Assembly (NCBI GenBank): GCA_009773155.1
Contig: WOVA01000008.1
Location: 1 to 64,000, forward strand
DNA length: 64,000 nt
Direction of reading: 5' to 3'
Source: Elusimicrobiota bacterium
GTDB lineage: Bacteria > Elusimicrobiota > Elusimicrobia > Elusimicrobiales > UBA9959
Part shown: positions 49,967 to 59,400 of the stretch, in pieces
How the letters are laid out: the number at the start of each line of letters is the position of its first letter
How positions within the stretch are numbered: position 1 is the first letter of the stretch
Position numbers and translations under genes: made by a program
Notes under the pieces: model-generated
Told to the model about the DNA's origin: nothing
The model's input: the letters and a program-made list of their open reading frames with translations, nothing else
Database searches by the model: none

Positions 49967-50781
49967 TGAAAAAAACAGCTTACTGGTTCATAGCCCTGCT
50001 GGTCACGCTTTTCTTCGCCGTCTTCCAGCGGGCGACCGGGCCCACCTACCCGATAAAAGGGAAAAACCTCGACTTTGCCGGGGCGGAGCTCTTAGCCTAC
50101 CGCCTGCCGCGCAGCTGCACCGTCGGCGGAAAGGATTGTTTGGTCAACATAAAGAGCGCTGACCCCATGCAGGGCGCCTTAAGCTGGAAGCGCCTGGGCG
50201 CCGATGAACCGTTTTCCGTTATAGAGATGACCTATAAGAACGGCTGGCTCTCCGGCTGGCTGCCTCAGCAGCCGCCGGCCGGCAAGCTGGAATATTCCGT
50301 CACGCTGCGCCGCGGCGGCGAGACCATGCTACTGGGGCCCGAGAGAATAGTGACGCGCTTCAAAGGCGCGGTGCCCGGCTGGATACTCATTCCCCATGTG
50401 CTGCTGATGTTCCTTTTTATGGTCCTTTCGGCGCGCATCATGATAGCGCTTTTTGCCAGGGACATGGAGCTGCGTCACGCCGTGGCCTGGAACACGGCCT
50501 TCCTGGTCCTGGGCGGTTTTATTTTCGGCCCGCTGACCCAGTATCACGCCTTCGGCCATTACTGGACAGGCTGGCCCTTCGGCTACGACCTCACCGACAA
50601 TAAAACCCTCGTCCTGCTCCTCTTCTGGCTCGCCGCCCTGTGGGCCTCTTTTAAAGCGAAAAATCTTAAGCCCTGGCTCATCGCCGCCTTCATCGTCACC
50701 CTCCTCGTCTATTTCATCCCGCACAGCATATACGGCAGCCAGCTCGACTACACCACCGGCCAGGTCATCACCGGGAGATAA
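49966..50781 (+). CDS. Conserved-looking polytopic membrane protein in the hyp operon
   Basis: 271 residues, no family named. One N-terminal TM (WFIALLVTLFFAVFQ), an extracytoplasmic beta-rich domain (about 25-125, with YRLPRSCTVGGKDCLV and LPQQPPAGKLEYSVTLRRGG), then four more TM helices (ILIPHVLLMFLFMVL, AFLVLGGFIFGPL, LVLLLFWLAALWA, LIAAFIVTLLVYFIP). A His-rich membrane stretch (YHAFGHYW) could bind metal or haem. The TGATG overlap with hypE suggests a function linked to hydrogenase, but that is inferred from position only. Confidence 0.65.
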   Translation: MKKTAYWFIALLVTLFFAVFQRATGPTYPIKGKNLDFAGAELLAYRLPRSCTVGGKDCLVNIKSADPMQGALSWKRLGADEPFSVIEMTYKNGWLSGWLPQQPPAGKLEYSVTLRRGGETMLLGPERIVTRFKGAVPGWILIPHVLLMFLFMVLSARIMIALFARDMELRHAVAWNTAFLVLGGFIFGPLTQYHAFGHYWTGWPFGYDLTDNKTLVLLLFWLAALWASFKAKNLKPWLIAAFIVTLLVYFIPHSIYGSQLDYTTGQVITGR

Positions 50782-50782
50782 T

Positions 50783-50852
50783 CCGGGGACAGTATATCTA
50801 TTTCACTCCCCGTCCTAATTTTAAAATTGTCAAATAAGTATACTGTCCCCGG
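50783..50852. repeat. Family C hairpin abutting hypF
   Basis: Arms 50783-50806 (CCGGGGACAGTATATCTATT...) and 50829-50852 are imperfect inverse complements with 22 nt between. The right arm ends 1 nt before the hypF ATG and occupies the place of its Shine-Dalgarno. Confidence 0.85.
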
Positions 50853-50853
50853 A

Positions 50854-53160
50854 ATGATTAGGAAACGGATAATCGTAAAAGGCGTGGTGCAGGGCGTCGG
50901 CTTCAGACCGAACGTCTACAAACTCGCCCTTGAACACAAGATCTCCGGCTGGGTCCGCAACGACCTCGGCGGCGTCACCATAGAGGCCCAGGGTCTTTCC
51001 CACGCCGTCGAAGCCTTCATCGCCGCCATAAAGCATAACTCGCCGCCCCAGTCCCGCATAGACTCCCTGACCGTCTCCGCGCTCAAGCCCGGCCCGGCCG
51101 GACCTTTCACGATAAAGGAAAGCGGCTCCGCCGGGGCCTCCTCCGCCATGATCCCGGCCGACCTGGGCCTCTGCGCCGACTGCCGCCGCGAAATGCTCGA
51201 CCCGAGCGATCGGCGTTATCTTTATCCTTTCACTAACTGCACCAACTGCGGCCCGCGCTTCACCATAGTAAGGACCCTCCCATACGACAGGCCCAAGACC
51301 ACCATGGCCGGCTTTAAGATGTGTCCGGCCTGCGCGAAGGAATACCACGACCCGCTCGACCGCCGCTTCCACGCCCAGCCCAACGCCTGCCCGGTCTGCG
51401 GCCCGCGCGTCCATTGCTTCTCCGGCGGGAAGAAGGTCGGGGAGGGGGAAGCCGTGACCCTTGCCGCCGCCGCGCTGGCCAAAGGGCGGATAGTCGCGTT
51501 AAAAAGCCTCGGCGGCTTCCACCTGGCCTGCGATGCCTCAAGCCCGACGGCCATAGATCGCCTGCGCGCGGCCAAGCGCAGGCCGCATAAGCCGCTGGCG
51601 ATAATGGCCCCGTCGCTGCGGTGGGCGCTGCGCCATTTCGATATCTCCGCGCGCGAGCGGGAATTGCTGACCTCGCCTCTGGCGCCCATAGTGACGCTGC
51701 GCAAGCTGCGCCCCGGCTCCTTCGGCGGCGCCGCGCCGCGGCTCTCCTCCGTCGGCGTTATGCTTCCCTATACCCCTCTGCACGAAGCCCTTTTCGCCGC
51801 CCTTGCCGCGCGAGGCTTTCCCGGGGCGCTAATCATGACCTCCGGCAACAGGCGCGACGAGCCGATCTCGAAGGATGACGACGAGGCTCGGGCGGCGCTC
51901 TCGGGCCGCGGGACCGGCCCTTCCGCCGGCATAGCGGACTTCTTTCTCTTCCATGACCGCCCCATACACAACCGTATCGACGACAGCGTCGTCTTCGTCG
52001 GGGCGGGCGAGCCGCGGTATATCCGGATGGCGCGCGGCGCCGTGCCTGCGGCGGTCAGGCTTCCATTCAAGCCGAAGTCGCCGCTCTATTGCGCCGGCGC
52101 GGACCTCAAGAGTTCTTTCTGCCTCACGCGCGGCAGCGAGGCCTATCTTTCGCAGTATATAGGCGACCTGGAAGAGGCCGGCAACAGGGATTTCCACCTC
52201 GAAACTTACCGCAAGATGACGGCGCTGCTGGGAGTGAAGCCCCGCCGCGCCGTCGCCGACCTGCACCCCGACTATTTCTCCTCCGCCCTGCCCGCGCGGC
52301 TGGGCCTGAAAGCGGACCGCTGCCAGCATCACCTGGCCCACCTGCTCTCGGTCGCCGCCGAGAACGGCCTCAAGCCCCCTTTCTGCGGAGCCGCTTTCGA
52401 CGGCACCGGGTACGGCTCCGACGGCACTATCTGGGGAGGGGAATTCCTCTCGGTGACCGGCCGGTCCTGGCGCCGGGAGGGCCGTCTGCGCCCTTTCCGC
52501 CTGCCCGGCGGCGACGCCGCCGGGGTGGAGCCCTGGCGGCCGCTGCTGGCCATGGCCGCCGACTGCGGGCCGGCCGCGCTGGCCAGGGCTTTCAGGCTGG
52601 CCCCGTCGGCCTCCGCCGCCTCCACGGCGCTTAAGATGACCTCGGCGGGGGTGAATTCCCCGGTTTCCTCTTCTATGGGCCGGCTCTTCGACGCCGTCGC
52701 CTGCGCGGCCGGCCTCGGTTCCGTCTCCACTTACGAGGCGCAGGGGCCGATGGAACTTGAAAGTCTCTGCGGCCCCCGCAATAGCTCAGGGTATAAGTTC
52801 GGGATATCGGATAAAGACGGGAGCATCGAACTGGACTGGCGGCCGGTCCTGGCCGCCGCGCTTGCCGAGAAAGGACCCGCCCGTGCCGCGCGTATATCCG
52901 CCAAATTTCACCTCGGCCTGGCCGCGGCCGCGGCGGATATCCTCGCCCGGCTGGCCCGCCGCCTGGGCACTAAAGATGTCGTACTCTGCGGCGGCGTCTT
53001 CCAGAACCGCGTCCTGCTGGAATGGACCTCCGAACTTCTGGCCGCGCGCGGCCTCAGGCCCTTGGCCAACCGCCTCTCCCCCGTCAACGACGGCTGCATA
53101 GCCCTGGGTCAGGCGTACTTTTCCGCGGCGGGCATCGCCTCCTCCCCTTCCTCCAAATAA
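50854..53160 (+). CDS. hypF: Carbamoyltransferase HypF
   Basis: 768 residues; makes the cyanide ligands of the [NiFe] site from carbamoyl phosphate. Domains: acylphosphatase (VVQGVGFRPNVYKLA), two C-x2-C...C-x2-C zinc fingers (CADC, CTNCG, CPAC, CPVCG), YrdC-like domain (about 190-370) and Kae1-like C-terminus (HHLAHLLSVAAE, AFDGTGYGSDGTIWGGEF). ATG 50854 is used since it starts the acylphosphatase fold. hypA and hypB are not in the window. Confidence 0.95.
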   Translation: MIRKRIIVKGVVQGVGFRPNVYKLALEHKISGWVRNDLGGVTIEAQGLSHAVEAFIAAIKHNSPPQSRIDSLTVSALKPGPAGPFTIKESGSAGASSAMIPADLGLCADCRREMLDPSDRRYLYPFTNCTNCGPRFTIVRTLPYDRPKTTMAGFKMCPACAKEYHDPLDRRFHAQPNACPVCGPRVHCFSGGKKVGEGEAVTLAAAALAKGRIVALKSLGGFHLACDASSPTAIDRLRAAKRRPHKPLAIMAPSLRWALRHFDISARERELLTSPLAPIVTLRKLRPGSFGGAAPRLSSVGVMLPYTPLHEALFAALAARGFPGALIMTSGNRRDEPISKDDDEARAALSGRGTGPSAGIADFFLFHDRPIHNRIDDSVVFVGAGEPRYIRMARGAVPAAVRLPFKPKSPLYCAGADLKSSFCLTRGSEAYLSQYIGDLEEAGNRDFHLETYRKMTALLGVKPRRAVADLHPDYFSSALPARLGLKADRCQHHLAHLLSVAAENGLKPPFCGAAFDGTGYGSDGTIWGGEFLSVTGRSWRREGRLRPFRLPGGDAAGVEPWRPLLAMAADCGPAALARAFRLAPSASAASTALKMTSAGVNSPVSSSMGRLFDAVACAAGLGSVSTYEAQGPMELESLCGPRNSSGYKFGISDKDGSIELDWRPVLAAALAEKGPARAARISAKFHLGLAAAAADILARLARRLGTKDVVLCGGVFQNRVLLEWTSELLAARGLRPLANRLSPVNDGCIALGQAYFSAAGIASSPSSK

Positions 53161-53178
53161 AAAAGCCGCCCGCCTTGA

Positions 53179-53222
53179 GGCGGACGGCAGGCGGACGGCA
53201 GGCGGACGGCAGGCGGACGGCA
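53179..53222 (+). repeat. Four tandem copies of an 11-bp unit
   Basis: GGCGGACGGCA repeated four times (53179-53189, -53200, -53211, -53222). The preceding AAAAAAGCCGCCCGCCTTGA can pair with the first unit, so the array may have grown from one arm of a hairpin. It lies between hypF and the metal-efflux genes and has no ORF. Confidence 0.85.
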
Positions 53223-53294
53223 GCACTTGACAGTCCCCGGAAGATTTGCCATCATTATGCCGGTGAAGAAGTCCCCGCGGCTTTTTCCCGCAAG

Positions 53295-53702
53295 ATGACA
53301 CTGCCGATAAACTCCAGCCGCTCCCCCGCCCGCCGCGCCCTCAAATCGGCCGCGCTGGTTTCGGCTTTCTGCCTGTTCGCGGCCGCGGGACCTTCCGTGG
53401 CCCACGCGCTGTTGCACGCCGCGGTTTCCGCGCCGGAGCATTCCGAAGACGGGAAAGATTGCTGCCATCTCCACGATTTCGGCCATCATCACGCGCGGGG
53501 TGAGGAATTCCTGCCTCCGGCCCTGCACAGGCGCGCTTCGGCGCCCTGCCCAATCCCCGTCTCCGCCGTATCTGCCGCGCGCCCGGCCTGCCGCGCCCCG
53601 GTCAGGAGTTCGCCGGCCATTCGCAGGGTAAAACCGCACAGGCCCGCTCTGCCGGAAAATCCCCCGCAGTTGTCTTCCCAGCCTCCTCCCTCCGCCGGAT
53701 AA
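53295..53702 (+). CDS. Small secreted His/Cys-rich protein upstream of the metal exporter
   Basis: 135 residues. A basic N-terminus and hydrophobic segment (SAALVSAFCLFAAAGPSVAHALLHA) suggest export. The mature part has HSEDGKDCCHLHDFGHHHARGEE, a cluster of eight residues able to bind metal, then a Pro/Arg-rich tail. Small proteins of this kind often precede HME-RND operons and may deliver or sense the metal. No family assigned; the tail is compositionally odd, so the true end of function is unclear. Confidence 0.55.
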   Translation: MTLPINSSRSPARRALKSAALVSAFCLFAAAGPSVAHALLHAAVSAPEHSEDGKDCCHLHDFGHHHARGEEFLPPALHRRASAPCPIPVSAVSAARPACRAPVRSSPAIRRVKPHRPALPENPPQLSSQPPPSAG

Positions 53703-53809
53703 AATCGCGCTGCCAGGGAAGCGCCGCTTCCCGGAATTACGCTATATCCATCCCCGCCATTTCAGCGGGTCCTCGCAAGCCGCAGGATAATGCGGCGCTG
53801 GAGAAAAAC

Positions 53810-55012
53810 ATGAAACTGTATGCCGTTTTAGCTTTTATGCAGGGCGCGGCCCTGGCCGCCGCCGCGCCGGTCTCCGCCTTGCCCCCGGTCCTGACCGAGT
53901 CGCAGGCGACGACCATTTTTTACTCAGTCAGCCCGGCCCTTAAATCCGCCCGCGCCGCGGCCGCCGCGGCGGCGCGGGCGCGGCAGGCCGCGGGTCCGGC
54001 CGCCGACCCGGTCCTCGCCCTGGACCGCGACAGCCTCGGCGCCGGAGAGAATTCCTTTCTGCTGGAATGGACGCCGGATATTTCCGGCGGACGAGGGCTG
54101 TTGCGCGCCGCGGCCGGCGCTTCGGCCTCCGCCGCGGAAAGCGCCGCGCGATTGGCCGGGCTGGGCCTGCGCGCGGAAGTTCTCCGGGCTTTTTACGCCC
54201 TGCTGCTGGCTCAGGAAGTTTCGCGGGAACACCGTTCGGCGGCCTCCCGGCTGAAAGCGCTGGCGGGAATAACGCGCGCCGCGCCGGCCGGGCGGAACGC
54301 CTATGACCGCCTGCGCCTGGAGGTGGAGTTCGCGGCGGCGCAGGCCGAGGCGGGGGACGCCTTCGCCCGGGTAGAAGAAACCCGCTGCGCGCTTTCCGCG
54401 CTGCTGGGTTCGGCGGATTGCGCCGAGCTGCTGGCCCAGGGGACGCTGCTGCCGCCGGTCATGGGGCCGGCGCCTTCGCCGGCGGCGGAGCCGGCCGGAC
54501 CGCGGCCTCATCCCGCGCTCGAGATGCTCTCCGCCGAAGCCGATGTCAGAGACGCGGAGCGCCGTTTCGCGCTCAGCCGGAATATTCCCGGGCTGTCGCT
54601 CAGGGGGGGGCTGAAAACGTCCGACGGAGATTCCGCGGGACAGGCCGGAGTGGCGCTCTCCCTGCCGCTATCCGGCTCCGGCCGCCGGGCAGCGGAGGCC
54701 GCCGCCGGCCGCCGCGACGAGACGCTTGCCAGACTTGAGGAAGCGCGCCTGGGGCTCTCGGCCGCCGGCGCCGCGGCCCGGCTCCGCCTGGAGAAGAGGA
54801 TGGCGGCCGCCGCCGCCCGCGGCTCCGAAGTCCTGCCGCAGGCCGAGCGGCTGGAGAGGGAAGCAGCCCTGGGCTATACCGAGGGCCGCCTGGGCGTTCC
54901 GGAACTCGTGGACGCGTTCAGGACCGCCCTGCGGGTCAGAGTGGCCCTGCTGGAAGCCGCCTACGAAGCGCGCCTGGCCTATATCGGCCTGAAGCTCGCC
55001 GGCGGCGAATGA
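53810..55012 (+). CDS. TolC/CusC-like outer membrane efflux protein
   Basis: 400 residues with signal peptide and long amphipathic helices rich in Ala/Arg (outer membrane factor family). VSPALKSARAAAAAAARARQAAGP and the second half HPALEMLSAEADVRDAERRF mark the two repeats. It forms the exit duct of the RND complex. Shorter than E. coli CusC (about 450-460). GGAG precedes the ATG; TGA overlaps the next ORF by ATGA, although the better cusB start is 27 nt further on. Confidence 0.82.
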   Translation: MKLYAVLAFMQGAALAAAAPVSALPPVLTESQATTIFYSVSPALKSARAAAAAAARARQAAGPAADPVLALDRDSLGAGENSFLLEWTPDISGGRGLLRAAAGASASAAESAARLAGLGLRAEVLRAFYALLLAQEVSREHRSAASRLKALAGITRAAPAGRNAYDRLRLEVEFAAAQAEAGDAFARVEETRCALSALLGSADCAELLAQGTLLPPVMGPAPSPAAEPAGPRPHPALEMLSAEADVRDAERRFALSRNIPGLSLRGGLKTSDGDSAGQAGVALSLPLSGSGRRAAEAAAGRRDETLARLEEARLGLSAAGAAARLRLEKRMAAAAARGSEVLPQAERLEREAALGYTEGRLGVPELVDAFRTALRVRVALLEAAYEARLAYIGLKLAGGE

Positions 55013-55038
55013 AAACTATTTCGGGATGGAGGAGATAT

Positions 55039-56418
55039 ATGAACAAGTACGCTGAATTCACGCTGATAGCGGCCCTGCTGGCGGCCGCTCTGACGCTGTC
55101 CGGCTGCCACGGTCACGATACGCCGGGGCACGCCGACCACGCCGAGCCGTCTGCGGAGGCAGCGTTCGCCCTGACCAGGTGGACGGACAGGACGGAGCTG
55201 TTTATGGAATATAAGCCGCTCGTCGCCGGCAGAGAAGCCTCCTTCGCCGCTCACCTGACCGAGCTGGGCGGCTTTAAGCCCGTCAGGTCCGGCAAATTTA
55301 CGCTGACCTTCACCGGCCTGGCCGGCGCGGCCGGGCGCAGAGCACCCGGCACCGACAGCGGACAAAGCCGCCCTGTTCCGGCCGGGAAAAGCTACGCCTG
55401 TTCCGCCGAAGGTCCTTCCAGTCCCGGTATTTTCCGTCCCGCCATCTCCATCCCGGAGCCCGGCCGCTACCGGCTGCGCGCCGAACTGGTTTCCGGGACT
55501 TTGCGCGACCGCTACGACGGCGGCGAAGTGGAGGTTTTCGCGGCCGCGGCGGCCGCCGCGGCCGCGGGCGCGGAGAAGGCGGATGACGGCGCCATAACTT
55601 TTCTCAAAGAACAGCAATGGCGCTTCGATTTTATGGTGGCCGCGGCCGAACGCCGCAGTCTCGCGGCGCGGTTCTCCGCCGCCGGCCTCGTCCGGGCGCC
55701 GGCCGGAATGCAGTCCGGGGTCCCGGCTCCGGCGGCCGGCACAGTGCTGCCGGGGAGCGCCGCCGTCCCGGGCGCCCTCGTCGCCGCCGGAGCGGCGCTG
55801 GCCGTAATACGCGGCGACGACGGGACGGAGACCGCCGTGCGTTCCCCGGTGGGCGGGGTGGTCAGCCTGGTCCAGGCGGCGGGCGGGGAGCGCGTGGAAA
55901 AAGGCTGGAAGCTCTTTGAGATAACCGACCTCTCCAAGGTCTGGGTGGAGGCGCGGATATACGAAACCGAGGCGGCCGCCCTGCCGGCGGTGGCTGGCGC
56001 GCTGGTCTATTCGCAGGCGCTTGAACGGCCGCTTAAATCCTCCCGCGTGGTAAGCGTCGGCGCCTCGCTGGACAGCGAGTCCGGCACCATCCCGCTGGTG
56101 CTGGAGGTGCCCAATCCGGGCGGGCGGCTGCGCATCGGCTCGCACGTTACTCTCTCGGTGGATTCCGGCCCGGCCCGGACGGCGCTGGCCGTGCCGGCCG
56201 GGGCGCTGGTGGACGAGGAGGGTTCGTTCGCCGTCTATGTGCAGGACGGGGGGGAGACTTTCTCCCGCCGTCTTGTCGAGACCGGCCTGCGCGACGGAGA
56301 CCTGGTCGAGATAAAGAGCGGCCTGCGCGCCGGGGAGCGGGTGGTGACGCGCGGGGCCTACAAGGTGCGCCTGGCGGCCGCCTCTTCCGCGCTCCCGGCC
56401 CACGGCCACGCTCATTAA
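55039..56418 (+). CDS. Membrane-fusion (periplasmic adaptor) protein of the metal exporter, with a family B insert
   Basis: 459 residues from ATG 55039, preferred for its GGAGGAG; an upstream ATG at 55009 overlaps the outer membrane gene. Lipobox LSGC, then HGHDTPGHADHAEPS metal-binding tail. An N-terminal beta domain carries the family B peptide PGTDSGQSRPVPAG at about residue 105. The barrel-sandwich domain (VPAPAAGTVLPGS...VRSPVGGVVSLV) and the membrane-proximal domain (GLRAGERVVTRGAY) are typical of CusB/CzcB. It ends AHGHAH. Confidence 0.85.
   Translation: MNKYAEFTLIAALLAAALTLSGCHGHDTPGHADHAEPSAEAAFALTRWTDRTELFMEYKPLVAGREASFAAHLTELGGFKPVRSGKFTLTFTGLAGAAGRRAPGTDSGQSRPVPAGKSYACSAEGPSSPGIFRPAISIPEPGRYRLRAELVSGTLRDRYDGGEVEVFAAAAAAAAAGAEKADDGAITFLKEQQWRFDFMVAAAERRSLAARFSAAGLVRAPAGMQSGVPAPAAGTVLPGSAAVPGALVAAGAALAVIRGDDGTETAVRSPVGGVVSLVQAAGGERVEKGWKLFEITDLSKVWVEARIYETEAAALPAVAGALVYSQALERPLKSSRVVSVGASLDSESGTIPLVLEVPNPGGRLRIGSHVTLSVDSGPARTALAVPAGALVDEEGSFAVYVQDGGETFSRRLVETGLRDGDLVEIKSGLRAGERVVTRGAYKVRLAAASSALPAHGHAH
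55348..55386 (+). repeat. Family B element, copy 2 (adaptor protein)
   Basis: GGCACCGACAGCGG, 5 nt, CCGCCCTGTTCCGGCC, read as GTDSGQSRPVPAG. The core hairpin is GCGG/CCGC; the flanks CCCGGC and GGCCGGG extend pairing. Confidence 0.8.
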
Positions 56419-56442
56419 GGGTAGAGGGTATAAGGAACTATC

Positions 56443-59400
56443 ATGATAGAGAAAATACTCAAGTGGTCTCTGGACAACCGGGCCCTCGTGCTGGCCCTCG
56501 GGGGAGCGATGCTGCTCTGGGGAGGGTGGACCGCCGCGCGGATGCCGGTGGACGTGTTCCCCGATCTCACGGCCCCTACCGTGACGGTGATGACCGAGGC
56601 GGCCGGCATGGCCCCGCAGGAGGTCGAGTCGCAGGTCACTTTCCCCATAGAGAGCGCCCTGAACGGCGCCCCGGGCGTGCGCAGGGTCCGCTCCTCCACG
56701 GCGGTAGGCATCTCGGTGGTCTGGACCGAGTTCGACTGGGGCACCGATATTTACGCCGCCCGGCAGGTAGTGGCCGAAAAACTGCAGCTGGCCGCCCAGT
56801 CGCTGCCGCCCGAGGCCGCGCGGCCGGTGATGACCCCCATCGCCAGCGTGATGGGGGAAGTGATGTTCCTCGCCCTCGACTCGGACGGTCATACCCCGAT
56901 GGAGGTGCGCACCGAGGCCGACTGGACCGTGCGCCGCAGGCTCCTCTCCGTGCCGGGCGTGGCGCAGGTCACGGCCATCGGCGGCGAGGAGAAGCAGTAT
57001 CAGGCCCTGCTGGACCCCGCCCGGATGGCGGCGCGCGGCGTCTCCGTGGCCGAGGCGGCCGCGGCCCTGGCCGGCGCCAACAGGAACGCCTCCGCCGGCT
57101 TCATAGTCGCCGGCGCGCAGGAATACCTGGTGCGCGGCGTCGGGCGGTTTACCTCCACCGCCGATATGGAGGAAACGGTCGTGGCGGTGCGCGGCGGGCA
57201 GCCGGTGCTGCTGCGGCATATCGGCCGGGCCGCCATAGGGCCGGCCCTCAAGCGGGGCGAGGGCTCTTTGAACGGAGCGCCCGCTGTTATATTATCGGTG
57301 CAGAAACAGCCCGGTTCCAACACGCTGGCGCTCACGCGCGACCTCGACAAGGCGCTTGATGACCTGCAGCGGACCCTGCCGGCCGGGATGCGCCTGGAGC
57401 GCAATATCTTCCGCCAGGCCGATTTCATAGAGGTGGCGGTGGGCAATGTCGTGGCGGCCCTGCGCGACGGCGCCGTCCTGGTGCTGATCGTGCTGCTGGT
57501 TTTCCTCGGCAGCGCCCGCGCGTCCGGCATCTCGATGATGGCCATACCGCTCTCGCTGGTGGCCGCCGTGCTGGCGCTTAAAGGCGCGGGCGCCACCATC
57601 AACACGATGACGCTGGGCGGGCTGGCCATAGCCATAGGCGCGCTTGTGGACGACGCCATCATCGACGTGGAGAATGTCATGCGCCGCCTGCGGCAGAACG
57701 CCGCCCTGGCGGGCGGGGGGAAGCCGGCGCTGTCGGTCATTCTCTCGGCAACCCTGGAGATACGGCCGTCCATAGTTTTCGCCACGCTCATAATCATGCT
57801 CGTCTTCCTGCCGCTCTTCTTCCTGACCGGCGTGGAAGGCCGCCTGATGCGCCCGCTGGGTTTCGCCTACGTGGTGGCCCTGTTCGCCTCGCTGATCGTC
57901 GCGCTGGTGATCACGCCGGCCATGTGCTGGTACCTGCTGCCTGGCTCGCGCGCCATGCGGCGCGGTGGTGAGAGCCGGGCGGTGGTGTGGCTCAAAGGGG
58001 TTTACCGGCCCGCGCTGCTCTGGTCGATGCGCCGCGCCGCGCTGCTGGCCTGGGTCTCCGCCGGGCTTTTCGCCGCCTCCGCCGCCGGCTGGTTTTACCT
58101 GGGGCGCGCTTTCCTGCCGGAATTCAACGAGGGCGCCCTCACCGTAAGCGCCGTCACTCTGCCCGGCACTTCGCTGGCCGAGTCGGATTCCCTGGGCCGC
58201 GCCGTCGAGCAGGTAATGCTCGCGCAGCCGGAGGTGGCGGCGGTGGCGCGGCGCACCGGGCGGGCGGAGCTCGACGAACATTCGATGGGCGTGGAGTCGG
58301 CGGAGCTCGACGTGAGGCTTGAAATGAAGGAGCGCTCCAGAGCCGAATTCCTCTCCGCCCTGCGCGCCGCCCTGGCCGCCGTGCCGGGCGTCAATATCGT
58401 GATCGGGCAGCCCATCTCCCACCGCATCGACCACATGCTTTCCGGCACGCGGGCCAGCCTGGCCGTCAAGATCTTCGGGCCGGACCTCTACGAGCTGCGG
58501 CGGACGGCCGCGCGCGTGCGCGATGCGGCGGCCGGCGTGCCCGGGATCGCCGATCTCGCCGTGGAACAGCAGTCCGATATTCCGGCGCTCAAAGTGCGCT
58601 TCGACCGGAAAGCCATGGCCGTCCACGGCCTGCGCGCGGCCGATATAGCGCCGGCGCTGGAGGCCGCTTTCAAGGGGCTCGTGGTCTCCAGGGTGCTGGA
58701 GGGGTCGAACTCCTTCGACCTGTCGCTGCGCTACGGCCGCGAATTGCAGCTGCACGAGGCCGGGGACCTGCTGATAGATACCCCGGCCGGGCGCCGCGTC
58801 CCGTTGAAGGCCCTCGCCGAGCTTTCCCGGGAGAGCGGGCCCAACTCCATAAGCAGGGAGAACGCGCAGCGCAAGATAGTGGTGATGGCCAACGCTTCCG
58901 GCCGGGCTATAGGGGACGTGGTCGGGGACGTCAGGCGCGCCGTGGAGGCGGAGGTGAGCCTGCCCGCCGGCTACCGGATAGAATACGGCGGACAGTTCGA
59001 GGCGGAGGCCGAGGCTTCGCGCGTGCTGGCCGCGCTGGGCGCCGCCGTCGTGCTGGGCATAGGGCTGCTGCTCTGGCTCGCGTTCCGCTCGTACAGGGAC
59101 GCGCTGTTCATCATGCTCAACATGCCGCTGGCCCTGATAGGCGGCGTGGCGGGGGTGATCCTCTCCGGCGGCACGCTGTCGGTCGCTTCGCTGATAGGCT
59201 TCATCGCCCTTTTCGGCATCGCCGTGCGCAACGGCATCATGCTGATCTCGCATATCCGCCACCTGCACGAGAAGGAAGGCGAAGCCGACTTCACCCAGGC
59301 TGTGTTACGGGGCAGTATGGAGCGCCTGTCCCCCATACTGATGACGGCGCTCTGCGCCGGCCTGGCGCTGGTCCCCCTGGCCCTGGGCGGGGACAAGCCC

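Noticed and set aside
53161-53226. CRISPR array
   Set aside because: The four 11-bp units are contiguous with no spacers, and no cas gene is present. No other direct-repeat/spacer pattern was seen in the window.
53600-53700. Cobalamin-riboswitch-like pieces (GTCAGGAGTTCGCC and AAAATCCCCCGCAGTTGT) upstream of the metal exporter
   Set aside because: The pieces are in the wrong order for the riboswitch and lie inside a plausible coding sequence; no full core can be drawn.
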